From: Brevundimonas sp. UBA7635
Lineage (GTDB): Bacteria; Pseudomonadota; Alphaproteobacteria; Caulobacterales; Caulobacteraceae
Length of the DNA stretch: 15,335 nucleotides
Direction: 5' to 3'
NCBI GenBank assembly: GCA_002483865.1
Contig: DLIT01000053.1
Coordinates: 7,052-22,386, forward strand
A model generated the notes under the pieces. That model made no database searches and was not told the origin of the DNA. It saw only the letters and a list, made by a program, of their open reading frames with translations. Both the position numbers and the translations under genes were made by a program. Position 1 is the first letter of the stretch. Each line of letters begins with the position of its first letter. Below, piece after piece: positions 1 to 7,106 of this stretch.

Positions 1-991
1 CTGATAGGGCTGCAGGACGTAGGAGCGGATCTGATGACCCCAGCCAATGTCCGTCTTGGCGTCATTGAGCGCCTGGGCCGCCGCCTCACGCTTCTGCAGT
101 TCCAACTCATAAAGGCGGGCCCGCAGCATCTTCCAGGCCTGGTCACGGTTCTGGTGCTGCGAACGGCCGGTCTGGCACGACACGACCGTATTGGTCGGGA
201 TGTGGGTCAGTCGGACCGCGGAGTCCGTCTTGTTGATGTGCTGACCACCCGCACCGGAAGCGCGGTAGGTGTCGGTCCGCACGTCGGACGGGTTGATGTC
301 GATCTCGATGGTGTCATCCACGACCGGCGAGACCCCGATCGAGGCGAACGAGGTGTGGCGCTTGGCCGCCGCGTCATAGGGGCTGATGCGCACCAGGCGG
401 TGCACACCCGACTCCGACTTCATCCAGCCATAGGCGTTGGGGCCTGAAATCAGGACAGTGGCTGACTTGACGCCGGCCTGTTCGCCGTCTTCCAGAGCCT
501 CGATCGTGACTTCGTAGCCCTTGGCCTTGGCCCAGCGGGTGTACATGCGCAACAGCATGCCGGCCCAGTCGTTGGACTCTGTGCCGCCCGCGCCGGAGTT
601 CACTTCCAGATAGGCGTCATTGCCATCGGCTTCACCCGACAGCAGGGCTTCCAACTCGGCACGTGCCCCGCGTTCCTTGATGCCGCGCAGCATGGCGCGC
701 GCTTCGTCAAGGGTAGCTTCGTCGCCCTCCTCGTCGGCCATGTCGGCCAGCATCACGCCTTCTTCAAGGCCACTTTCCAGCGCCTTGACCGTACCGATCT
801 GGGCTTCTAGGCGCGAGCGTTCGCGGCTGACAGCCTGGGCCTGCTCAGGGTTGTCCCACAGGGTCGGATCTTCGACCCGGGCGTTCAGCTCATCCAGTTT
901 TCTAAGCGAGACATCCCAGTCAAAGACGCCTCCTGAGCAGAGCAATGCTCTGCTCGATGTCGGCCTTCATGGCCTCGACATCCGGTCTCAT
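1..991 (-). CDS. prfB: Peptide chain release factor 2 (RF2), 3' end cut by window edge, programmed +1 frameshift
   Basis: RF2 recognises UGA and UAA stop codons in the ribosomal A site and triggers peptide release. The start is ATG at 991-989 with AAGGAG at 1003-998, six bases upstream. Twenty-three codons are read before an in-frame TGA (922-920); a +1 shift on CTT continues in the frame that stays open to base 1. About 330 residues are visible, so roughly the last 40 are missing. The peptidyl-release motif GAGGQ ends at Gln250 (codon 243-241) and is followed by [10 protein letters not shown]. Residue 244, just before SGAGGQ, is Ala; this position is Thr in E. coli K-12 and Ala in E. coli B. 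The stop-recognition tripeptide reads SPY (203-205, bases 384-376) rather than SPF. The visible C-terminal part contains [16 protein letters not shown], typical of RF2. It lies downstream of mrcA behind a terminator, so it probably has its own promoter in the 56-base gap. Identification is firm. Confidence 0.97.
919..934 (-). promoter_or_regulatory. Programmed +1 ribosomal frameshift site of prfB
   Basis: Reading the minus strand, the site is AGGAGG CGT CTT TGA C. The internal Shine-Dalgarno-like AGGAGG (934-929) sits exactly three bases before the slippery CTT (925-923), which is followed by the in-frame TGA (922-920) and a C. This is the same arrangement as the E. coli prfB site. When RF2 is scarce, the ribosome pauses at TGA and slips onto TTG/GAC; when RF2 is plentiful, translation stops after 23 residues. 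The frame after the shift is open to the window edge and encodes RF2, while the zero frame ends here, so the shift is required for a functional product. Confidence 0.95.
935..955 (-). other. Perfect 9-bp hairpin abutting the prfB frameshift Shine-Dalgarno
   Basis: Bases 935-943 (gagcagagc) and 947-955 (gctctgctc) are exact reverse complements around a three-base loop (944-946). In the prfB mRNA the 3' arm ends at 935, directly next to AGGAGG (934-929), with no gap. It encodes Glu13 to Leu19. The known RF2 recoding signal does not include an upstream hairpin, so a role is inference; codon choice for a conserved peptide could also produce it by chance. Confidence 0.6.
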
Positions 992-1040
992 CGCAATCTC
1001 CTTGCGAAACTACGCCGCTGGCCGACCCGCGGCAGCGACA

Positions 1041-1073
1041 ACGGAAACGGCGCGCCTGCGGACAGGCGCGCCG
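1041..1073 (-). terminator. Intrinsic terminator after mrcA
   Basis: Bases 1048-1058 and 1063-1073 form a perfect 11-bp GC-rich stem (core GGCGCGCCTG) with a four-base loop at 1059-1062. On the minus strand the stem is followed by TTTCCGTT, a short, imperfect U tract. It starts 22 bases after the mrcA stop (1098-1096) and precedes the prfB start, so it should separate the two transcripts. The broken U tract suggests termination may be incomplete. Confidence 0.8.
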
Positions 1074-1095
1074 AGTGATGGGTCTAACTAGAGCC

Positions 1096-3507
1096 TCAGT
1101 AGAGTCCGCTCAAGTCTTCTGCGGGCTGCTTCTTCGGCGGCGGCGGTGCTGTCGGGGCTGGCGGGGGTGCCGCCGGAGTCTGGGCGGCTTCCTGCTCGCG
1201 ACGCAGGATCTCGTTGTAGGCGATGGGACCTGCCGGAGCGACCGGAGCCGGCGCATCCTCGCGCACATGGCGCTCCGTGCCCGGACGGAAAGCTTCTTCG
1301 ATGCCGTTCACGGTGCGGAAGATCGCATTCTTGGGCTTGACGAACGGACGCGCCGGACGCCGCTCCAGCGCCATCTGCATGAAGTCGGTAAAGATCGGCA
1401 CGGCTGTCGCGGCGCCGGCTTCACCACCACCCAGCGAGCGGTTGTCGTCAAAGCCGACGAAGACCCCGACGACGATGTCGCTGGAGAAGCCAACAAACCA
1501 GGCTGAGCGGTATTCGTTGGTCGTGCCGGTCTTGCCACCGACCCAGCGCCCCAGGCCGCGCGCGCTGGCCCCGGTGCCGCGCTGGATGACGCCCTCCAGA
1601 ATGGAGCTGACCTGATAGGCCGTGATCGGGTCGATCACCTGGGTGCCGCGATCGGGCAGACGCGGCGATTCCTGCCCATTGAAGGCACGACCGCAGTCGC
1701 GGCAGGCGCGGCGATCCGCACGGTGAATGGTCTGGCCATTCCGGTCTTGAACCACCTCGATCAGGTAGGGGTCGATGCGACGTCCACCATTGACGAAGGC
1801 GGCATAGGCGGCCGTCAATCGATAGGGGGTCGCCTCGCCCGCCCCCAGCGACATGGCCAGATTGGGCTGCATGTCGTCAACGACGCCGATCTTCTTGGAC
1901 AGGTCCACGATATTGCGCATGCCCACGGCCTGGGCCAGCCGTACCGTCATCACATTGCGCGATAGCTCCAGGCCACGGCGCAAGCTCTGGGGGCCATAAT
2001 ACTGGCGACTGTAGTTAGACGGGCTCCACGGCTTTCCGCCGGGACCGCCCGGGAAGCTGATCGGCGCATCCAGAACAATCGACGCGGGGGTGAAATCACC
2101 TTCAAGGGCCGCAGCATAGACAAAGGGCTTATAGGTCGAGCCCATCTGGCGCTTGGCCTGGGTCGCCCGGTTAAAGCTGGACAGGGCATAGGAATAGCCC
2201 CCGACCATGGCCAGGACCCGACCGGAATGCGGGTCGATCGCCACCAGGGCCCCGTTCACCGCCGGGATCTGCTTCAGGGCAAACTGGCCGCCCTGCTTCT
2301 CGACGAAGATCAGGTCGCCGCGCTTCAGCGGACGGCGGGCATTGGCCCAGGCCGCGTCCGAGCTGATCAGGTTTCCGGTTTCATCGCCGCGCGCCGTGCG
2401 GATCCGGACCGTATTGCCGACCACGTTCTCGACCGCAGCGGCCACCCAGGTGCGGCGCTCGGGTGGCGTACCCTGTTTCAGGGCGGCAGCTTGCCAACCC
2501 TCGGCAAAATCCGTTGTGCCCCAGGCACCCCGCCATCCGTGGCGACGGTCATAGCGTTCCAGGCCGTTCATCAAGGCATCGCGCGCAGCAGACTGAAGCT
2601 CGGGATCCAGGGTAGTGCGCAGATAGTATCCGCCGCGATTGACCTCTTCCTGGCCAAACAGGCCGATGGCGCGGCGGCGGGCTTCCTCGACGAAGAAGTC
2701 GGCGTCGGCGTATTCGGCCCGGCGCGGAGCCGAACGAGTATTCAGGGCGCGCGCCTGAGCAACCGCCAGCTCCTCATCGGTCAGCCAGCCATTGTCCGCC
2801 ATCTTGGACAGGACCCAGTCACGGCGGCCCTTGGCGGCCGCAGGGTGGCGCTTGGGATGATAGTTGGTCGGGCCCTTGGGCAGGGCTGCCAGGAAGGCCG
2901 CCTCGTCCGGTGTCAGTTGGGACAGGGATTTGCCGAAATAGTTGAACGCCGCCGAAGCCACGCCATACGAGCGATAGCCCAGATAGATTTCGTTCAGATA
3001 CAGCTCAAGAAGCTGCTCTTTCGACAGGGTCGCTTCCAGGCGGTTCGACAGCACCGCTTCCTTGAGCTTGCGGTTGATGCTGGATTCATTGGTCAGAAGA
3101 ACGTTCTTGGCCACCTGCTGGGTAATGGTCGACCCGCCTTCGAGGCGACGACCTGACAGCAGATTAAAGACATTCTTGACCATGGCGCGACCGATGCCGG
3201 ACACGTCAATACCGCCGTGGTTAAAGAAGTTGCTGTCTTCGGCCGCGAGGAAGGCGTGGACCACGCGCTCGGGCACCTGATCATAGGTGACGTAGATCCG
3301 GCGCTGATCCGAAAACTCGCCGATCAGGGTGCCGTCGCCTGCATAGACACGGGTCGCCGTTGCCGGACGGTAATCTGCCAAATGAGAGGCATCCGGCATG
3401 TCATGCAGTACGTAGGCGGCATAGACCGCCACAACCAGTCCTGCGAAAGCGATCGCGCCCAGCAGGGCTGCGCCTGCCATCACGAACCAGCGCTCGGCTA
3501 TCTTCAC
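1096..3507 (-). CDS. mrcA: Bifunctional penicillin-binding protein 1A (glycosyltransferase/transpeptidase)
   Basis: A class A PBP that polymerises lipid II into glycan strands and cross-links the stem peptides; it is anchored in the inner membrane with its domains in the periplasm. Numbered from GTG at 3507 (803 residues): a transmembrane anchor at about 8-34; a GT51 domain with catalytic Glu90 in AAEDSNFFNHGG and GGSTITQQ at 124-131; an OB-like insert; then a transpeptidase domain with catalytic Ser457 in GSTYKP, SRN at 516-518 and KTGT at 659-662. A CxxC pair (Cys602, Cys605) lies within the transpeptidase region. The C-terminal tail of about 50 residues is rich in Pro and Ala and ends in DLSGLY. 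I prefer GTG 3507 because GGAG (3517-3514) lies six bases before it; a longer reading from GTG 3531 adds eight residues but its nearest AGGA is 15 bases away. It lies 97 bases after smpB with no clear terminator between, so it may be co-transcribed with dapA-smpB. Confidence 0.96.
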   Translation of the reverse strand: MKIAERWFVMAGAALLGAIAFAGLVVAVYAAYVLHDMPDASHLADYRPATATRVYAGDGTLIGEFSDQRRIYVTYDQVPERVVHAFLAAEDSNFFNHGGIDVSGIGRAMVKNVFNLLSGRRLEGGSTITQQVAKNVLLTNESSINRKLKEAVLSNRLEATLSKEQLLELYLNEIYLGYRSYGVASAAFNYFGKSLSQLTPDEAAFLAALPKGPTNYHPKRHPAAAKGRRDWVLSKMADNGWLTDEELAVAQARALNTRSAPRRAEYADADFFVEEARRRAIGLFGQEEVNRGGYYLRTTLDPELQSAARDALMNGLERYDRRHGWRGAWGTTDFAEGWQAAALKQGTPPERRTWVAAAVENVVGNTVRIRTARGDETGNLISSDAAWANARRPLKRGDLIFVEKQGGQFALKQIPAVNGALVAIDPHSGRVLAMVGGYSYALSSFNRATQAKRQMGSTYKPFVYAAALEGDFTPASIVLDAPISFPGGPGGKPWSPSNYSRQYYGPQSLRRGLELSRNVMTVRLAQAVGMRNIVDLSKKIGVVDDMQPNLAMSLGAGEATPYRLTAAYAAFVNGGRRIDPYLIEVVQDRNGQTIHRADRRACRDCGRAFNGQESPRLPDRGTQVIDPITAYQVSSILEGVIQRGTGASARGLGRWVGGKTGTTNEYRSAWFVGFSSDIVVGVFVGFDDNRSLGGGEAGAATAVPIFTDFMQMALERRPARPFVKPKNAIFRTVNGIEEAFRPGTERHVREDAPAPVAPAGPIAYNEILRREQEAAQTPAAPPPAPTAPPPPKKQPAEDLSGLY

Positions 3508-3605
3508 CCTAAACTCCGCAAGACGGATCACATAGTTTGACGTTTATCCTGCGTCGTCACCCTGGAAAAGCCTGCGCTTGACCTAAGTCGAGTGGCGACG
3601 TCGCA

Positions 3606-4076
3606 TCAGCCCTTGTCGCGCAACAGTCTCGCCTTGTCCCGTTGCCAGTCACGTTCGGCCGAGGCCTCGCGCTTGTCGTGCAGCTTCTTGCCCTTGGCCA
3701 GGGCGATTTCCAGCTTGGCCTTGCCCTGTTCGTTCAAATAAAGCCGCAGCGGCACGATGGTCCGGCCCTCGCGCTGGACCGCACCAATCATCCGGTCAAT
3801 TTCCTTGCGGTGCAGCAGCAGCTTGCGGTGGCGACGCGGCTCGTGATTGAAGCGGTTTGCCTGCTTGTAGGGGGGAATATCCGAATTGATCAGGACTATT
3901 TCGCGGCCTTCGACCGAAGCATAGCTCTCGGCGATATTGGCCCGGCCGTCACGCAAGGCCTTGATCTCGGTACCCAGCAACTGAATGCCCGCCTCGATCA
4001 CGTCATCCAGAAAATAGTCGAAGCGTGCCCGTCGGTTCTCGGCAATCGTCTTCTGTTTGGGAGGCGTAGCTGCCAT
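3606..4076 (-). CDS. smpB: SsrA (tmRNA)-binding protein SmpB
   Basis: SmpB binds tmRNA and delivers it to stalled ribosomes for trans-translation, which tags incomplete proteins and recycles ribosomes. The product has 156 residues, the usual family length. Recognisable blocks are [22 protein letters not shown] at the N-terminus, [39 protein letters not shown] and [23 protein letters not shown], followed by the basic tail [24 protein letters not shown] that enters the mRNA channel in the known structures. I chose ATG at 4076-4074, although the frame is open further upstream, because homology begins here and because this ATG overlaps the dapA stop as TGATG, a typical coupled junction. Identification is firm. 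Confidence 0.97.
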   Translation of the reverse strand: MAATPPKQKTIAENRRARFDYFLDDVIEAGIQLLGTEIKALRDGRANIAESYASVEGREIVLINSDIPPYKQANRFNHEPRRHRKLLLHRKEIDRMIGAVQREGRTIVPLRLYLNEQGKAKLEIALAKGKKLHDKREASAERDWQRDKARLLRDKG

Positions 4077-4960
4077 CAGCCGATCCCTGCTGACAGCATG
4101 GCCTGGTCGATGATCGCGCGCACCTGAGGCCGCGTCGGCGACAGAGGTAGGCGCGCCTCTTCTTCGCACAAACCCAATCGTGCCAAGGCGTACTTGGCCG
4201 GAGCTGGCGAGTTGTCGAGGAACAGCGCCTGGTGCAAATCTATCAGACGTTCCTGCCAGGTACGCGCGGTGACAAAGTCGCCTGCCGAAACCGCGTCATA
4301 CATGGCCACCATGGCTTCGGGGACGATGTTGGACGTAACCGAAATCACCCCTGTCCCGCCGGTCGCGGCGTGACCCAGCCAGCTGGCGTCGTCACCGCTG
4401 AGCTGGTCGAAGCGACCGGAGATATGGGCTCCCATCCAGCTGACACGATCCATGTCACCCGTGGCATCCTTGATGCCGACGATATTGGGATGGGCCGACA
4501 GGCGCAGCACCGACTCATTGCACAGGTCCACGGCGCAGCGGCTGGGGACGTTGTAGAGGATCATCGGGATCTGCACCGCATCGGCGATGGTCTCGAAATG
4601 GGTAATCATCCCTTCTTGGGACGGACGATTGTAATAGGGGGTGACCACCAGGGTCGCGTCGGCACCCACCTCCTTGGCAAACCGCGACAAGGCAATGGCT
4701 TCATGAGTGGCGTTCGAGCCCGCGCCAGCGATCACCTTGACCCGGCCAGCAGCATATTTGACGCACATCTCGATAACGCGCTTGTGTTCCTCAACCCTCA
4801 GGGTCGCACACTCGCCCGTCGTGCCGACCGGCACGACGCCGTGAACGCCAGCAGCTATCTGACGTTCCAAAAGTTTTTGAAATGCCCCTTCATCCACGTT
4901 TCCGTCACGAAGAGGTGTGATCAAGGCGGTGATCACGCCCTTGAACAAGGGGGCGGTCAT
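4076..4960 (-). CDS. dapA: 4-hydroxy-tetrahydrodipicolinate synthase
   Basis: Condenses pyruvate with L-aspartate semialdehyde, the first step committed to lysine and meso-diaminopimelate; DAP is the cross-linking residue of Gram-negative peptidoglycan. The protein is 294 residues, normal for this cytosolic (beta/alpha)8 lyase. The Schiff-base lysine is Lys164 in GIKDATGD; other active-site residues are Thr47-Thr48 in GTTGE, Tyr109-Tyr110 in TPYYN, Tyr136 in YNVPSR and Arg141. The frame is open to 5110, but the homologous sequence starts at [17 protein letters not shown], so ATG 4960-4958 is taken; only a weak AGG lies about 11 bases upstream. Its stop overlaps the smpB start by one base. It is divergent from slt across a 97-base gap. 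Confidence 0.97.
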   Translation of the reverse strand: MTAPLFKGVITALITPLRDGNVDEGAFQKLLERQIAAGVHGVVPVGTTGECATLRVEEHKRVIEMCVKYAAGRVKVIAGAGSNATHEAIALSRFAKEVGADATLVVTPYYNRPSQEGMITHFETIADAVQIPMILYNVPSRCAVDLCNESVLRLSAHPNIVGIKDATGDMDRVSWMGAHISGRFDQLSGDDASWLGHAATGGTGVISVTSNIVPEAMVAMYDAVSAGDFVTARTWQERLIDLHQALFLDNSPAPAKYALARLGLCEEEARLPLSPTRPQVRAIIDQAMLSAGIG

Positions 4961-4987
4961 TGAAACAAGTACCTGCGCGGAGTCGAA

Positions 4988-5018
4988 GCGGGCCGTGCCC
5001 GCCTTTGGGAAGGCAGGG
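4988..5018. other. Two overlapping, mutually exclusive hairpins in the dapA/slt divergent gap
   Basis: Bases 4988-4993 (GCGGGC) pair with 4997-5002 (GCCCGC) over a three-base loop. Bases 5001-5005 (GCCTT) pair with 5010-5014 (AAGGC) over a four-base loop, with CCC (4998-5000) and GGG (5016-5018) able to extend that stem past one bulged A. The two stems share 5001-5002, so both cannot form fully. On the minus strand they would lie in the dapA leader. No convincing promoter or ligand-binding fold is visible, so function is unknown. Confidence 0.4.
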
Positions 5019-5057
5019 AGGGTAGGTCGCTCGCCGCTCGGCTGCAACCAGTCATGT

Positions 5058-7106
5058 ATGAGGATCCGTAATCTTATGATCGCGACGACTCTGGCCGCCG
5101 CCCTGGCCATCCTCTCTCCGCCCGCTCAGGACGTAGTGAACAATGCCCCCACGTCTTATAGCGCCGCACAGCAGTCCATTCTGAGCAGTCAGGACAAGAT
5201 GCTGGTGCAGCAGGGTTTGACGGCCGCACGGGCCCGCGACGTGATCGGTACCCGCAGCATCATCAACCAGATTTCAGACCCGACCGCGCGCAAGCTGGTG
5301 GAATGGGCCCTGGTCGACACCTCTGACCGCCAGCTTCCCTATTATGATCTGCACCGGGCCAATCTTGAGCTGGCCGACTGGCCGCGCGGTGATTCGCGCC
5401 GGGCCGCGGGCGAGCGCGCCCTGCTTGACGCTAACCAGCCCGCTGAACAGGTCCAGGCCTTCTTTGGCGGCCGCGATCCGACGACGGTCGAGGGGGCAAT
5501 CGCCCTGGCCGCCGCCTGGGAACAGGCCGGCAATGCTTCTGCCGCCCAGAACCTGATCCGCGAATGGTGGCGGACCCAATCGTTCAACGAGGCGCAGCAG
5601 TCGCGCATCCTCGGCCAGTGGGGCCGCTGGCTGACCCCGGATGACCATGGGGCCCGCCTGAACATGCTGCTGCTCGGGCCCCATGGTCCGGCAACCCGAG
5701 CCATGGTGGCCATGGTCCCGGCCGACAGGCAGGCTGTCGCCAATGCGGTCATGAACCTGCGCACGGCCTATGCGCCCGATGCCCTGGTGGCCAGCCTGGG
5801 CCAGGACCAGGCCTATGATCCGGCGGTCGTGCTGGAGCGCGTGCGACTGCTGCGCTCGGCCAGTCGCCAGTCGGAAGCCTTCCCGCTGCTGCGCTACCTG
5901 CCCCCTGCCCCGTCCCACAGCGATGGCCAGAACACCCTGTGGACCGAGCGCCGGAACTATTTCCTGGACGCCCTGCAGCAGCGCAACGCCCAGGCCGCCT
6001 ATGATGCCATGGCTGGCCACGGCTTCCCTTCGGGCGAGCGCAAGGTGGACGCCGAGTTTTTTGCTGGCTGGGTTGCTCTGACCAAACTCAACAATCCGCA
6101 GCAGGCGGCGCAGCATTTCGAGGCCCTGCGCCAGGCTTCATCGACCCCGATCACCCAGGGCCGGGCGCTCTACTGGCTGGGCCGTTCGGGCGAAGCCATG
6201 GGAGACCAGACCGGAGCCCAGACCTGGTACCGGGCCGGTGCCGCCCATTGGCAGACCTTCTATGGCCAGCTGGCCGCAGAAAAGGGCGGGATGGCTACCC
6301 TGACCCTGCCGGGCGATCCGGCTCCCGACCGGAGTGAAATCCAGAGGTTTGAGAGCCAGGAACTGGTCCGGGCGACCCGCATCCTGGGCGAGCTGGGCGA
6401 AAAGAACCTGCTGCGGGTCTTTGCCTATCACCTGGATGACAGCCTGCCGACGATCACCGACATGGCCCAGCTGTTTGACCTGATGCAGGGCTATGGCGAC
6501 CAGTTCGGCTCGATGATGGTCGGTCGCGCCGCCAGCCAGCGCGGAATGGTCATGCCCGAGCGCATGTATCCCGTGCGCATCCCGACCCCGGTGCCGGGTG
6601 CCGCGCCGCTGGAGTTCACCTTGGCCATCACCCGCCAGGAATCCAGCTTTGACCCCCTGGTCCGCTCCAGCGCCGACGCCCGCGGCATGATGCAGTTCCT
6701 GCCCTCGACCGCCCAGGGCGTGGCGCGCCGCATCGGCCTGCCCTACAGCGCCGATCGCCTGTGGGATGCCGACTACAACATGCAGTTGGGCAGCTATCAC
6801 CTGGCTGAACTGACCAATAACTTCGGGGGCTCGCAGTTGCTGGCCACCGTCGGCTACAACGCTGGCCCCGCTCGACCGCCTCAGTGGGTCGCGCGCTGCG
6901 GTGACCCACGCGGCAACCAGGTCGATCCGATCGACTTCATCGAATGCGCGCCCTTCACCGAGACCCGCAACTACATGATGCGGGTGATGGAGAACATGCA
7001 GGTCTATCGGGCTCGCCTGAATGGCGGCACGGCACAGATCACCCTGTCCTCTGACCTGGCGCGCGGCACGCCGCCCTACAGCGGCCCCCGCCCCTATCAG
7101 CCCTAG
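5058..7106 (+). CDS. slt: Lytic murein transglycosylase, Slt70-like
   Basis: Cleaves the MurNAc-GlcNAc bond of peptidoglycan to give 1,6-anhydromuropeptides, acting in the periplasm. The product is 682 residues. From ATG 5058 it has a short signal peptide (MRIRNLM then a hydrophobic stretch to about residue 20), a long helical superhelical region, and a C-terminal SLT domain at about 510-650. Catalytic Glu528 lies in ITRQESSFDP, followed by GMMQFLP (543-549), YNAGP (600-604) and the family's PFTETRNYMMRVMENMQVY block. The frame is open upstream to 4917 inside dapA; I chose 5058 because it gives the basic n-region of a signal peptide. A shorter start at 5076 is possible, and no strong ribosome site decides between them. 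Its stop shares CTAG (7103-7106) with the convergent ATPase gene. A perfect 14-bp inverted repeat lies inside the gene. Confidence 0.93.
   Translation: MRIRNLMIATTLAAALAILSPPAQDVVNNAPTSYSAAQQSILSSQDKMLVQQGLTAARARDVIGTRSIINQISDPTARKLVEWALVDTSDRQLPYYDLHRANLELADWPRGDSRRAAGERALLDANQPAEQVQAFFGGRDPTTVEGAIALAAAWEQAGNASAAQNLIREWWRTQSFNEAQQSRILGQWGRWLTPDDHGARLNMLLLGPHGPATRAMVAMVPADRQAVANAVMNLRTAYAPDALVASLGQDQAYDPAVVLERVRLLRSASRQSEAFPLLRYLPPAPSHSDGQNTLWTERRNYFLDALQQRNAQAAYDAMAGHGFPSGERKVDAEFFAGWVALTKLNNPQQAAQHFEALRQASSTPITQGRALYWLGRSGEAMGDQTGAQTWYRAGAAHWQTFYGQLAAEKGGMATLTLPGDPAPDRSEIQRFESQELVRATRILGELGEKNLLRVFAYHLDDSLPTITDMAQLFDLMQGYGDQFGSMMVGRAASQRGMVMPERMYPVRIPTPVPGAAPLEFTLAITRQESSFDPLVRSSADARGMMQFLPSTAQGVARRIGLPYSADRLWDADYNMQLGSYHLAELTNNFGGSQLLATVGYNAGPARPPQWVARCGDPRGNQVDPIDFIECAPFTETRNYMMRVMENMQVYRARLNGGTAQITLSSDLARGTPPYSGPRPYQP
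5643..5688. repeat. Perfect 14-bp inverted repeat inside slt
   Basis: Bases 5643-5656 (GACCATGGGGCCCG) and 5675-5688 (CGGGCCCCATGGTC) are exact reverse complements separated by 18 bases. Two further CCATGG palindromes follow at 5701-5706 and 5710-5715, so four CCATGG sites lie within 71 bases, and CCATGGTC at 5710-5717 could compete for the left arm. It lies in the coding sequence for DDHGARLNMLLLGPHGPA in the helical region of the transglycosylase. It would form a strong mRNA stem; any role is unproven. Confidence 0.7.
7103..7106. other. CTAG shared by two convergent stop codons (slt and ATPase)
   Basis: The plus strand reads TAG at 7104-7106, ending slt. The minus strand reads TAG at 7105-7103, ending the ABC ATPase gene. 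The palindrome CTAG thus supplies both stops and leaves no room for a terminator between the genes. The same arrangement recurs at 13527-13530. Confidence 0.95.

Noticed and set aside
919..991. prfB as a frameshifted pseudogene
   Set aside because: The break sits exactly at a canonical RF2 recoding site with correct spacing, so it is programmed, not a mutation.
2227..3156. Open frame of 309 codons on the plus strand, antisense to mrcA
   Set aside because: It lies wholly within the strongly supported PBP1A gene, has no recognisable domain, and is expected as a mirror of GC-rich codon use.
3595..3604. Palindrome GCGACGTCGC just after the smpB stop, considered as a terminator
   Set aside because: It has no loop and no following T tract on the minus strand; a ten-base palindrome alone is weak in GC-rich DNA.
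5274..6116. Open frame of 280 codons on the minus strand, antisense to slt
   Set aside because: It is a shadow of slt codon use with no domain or ribosome site.
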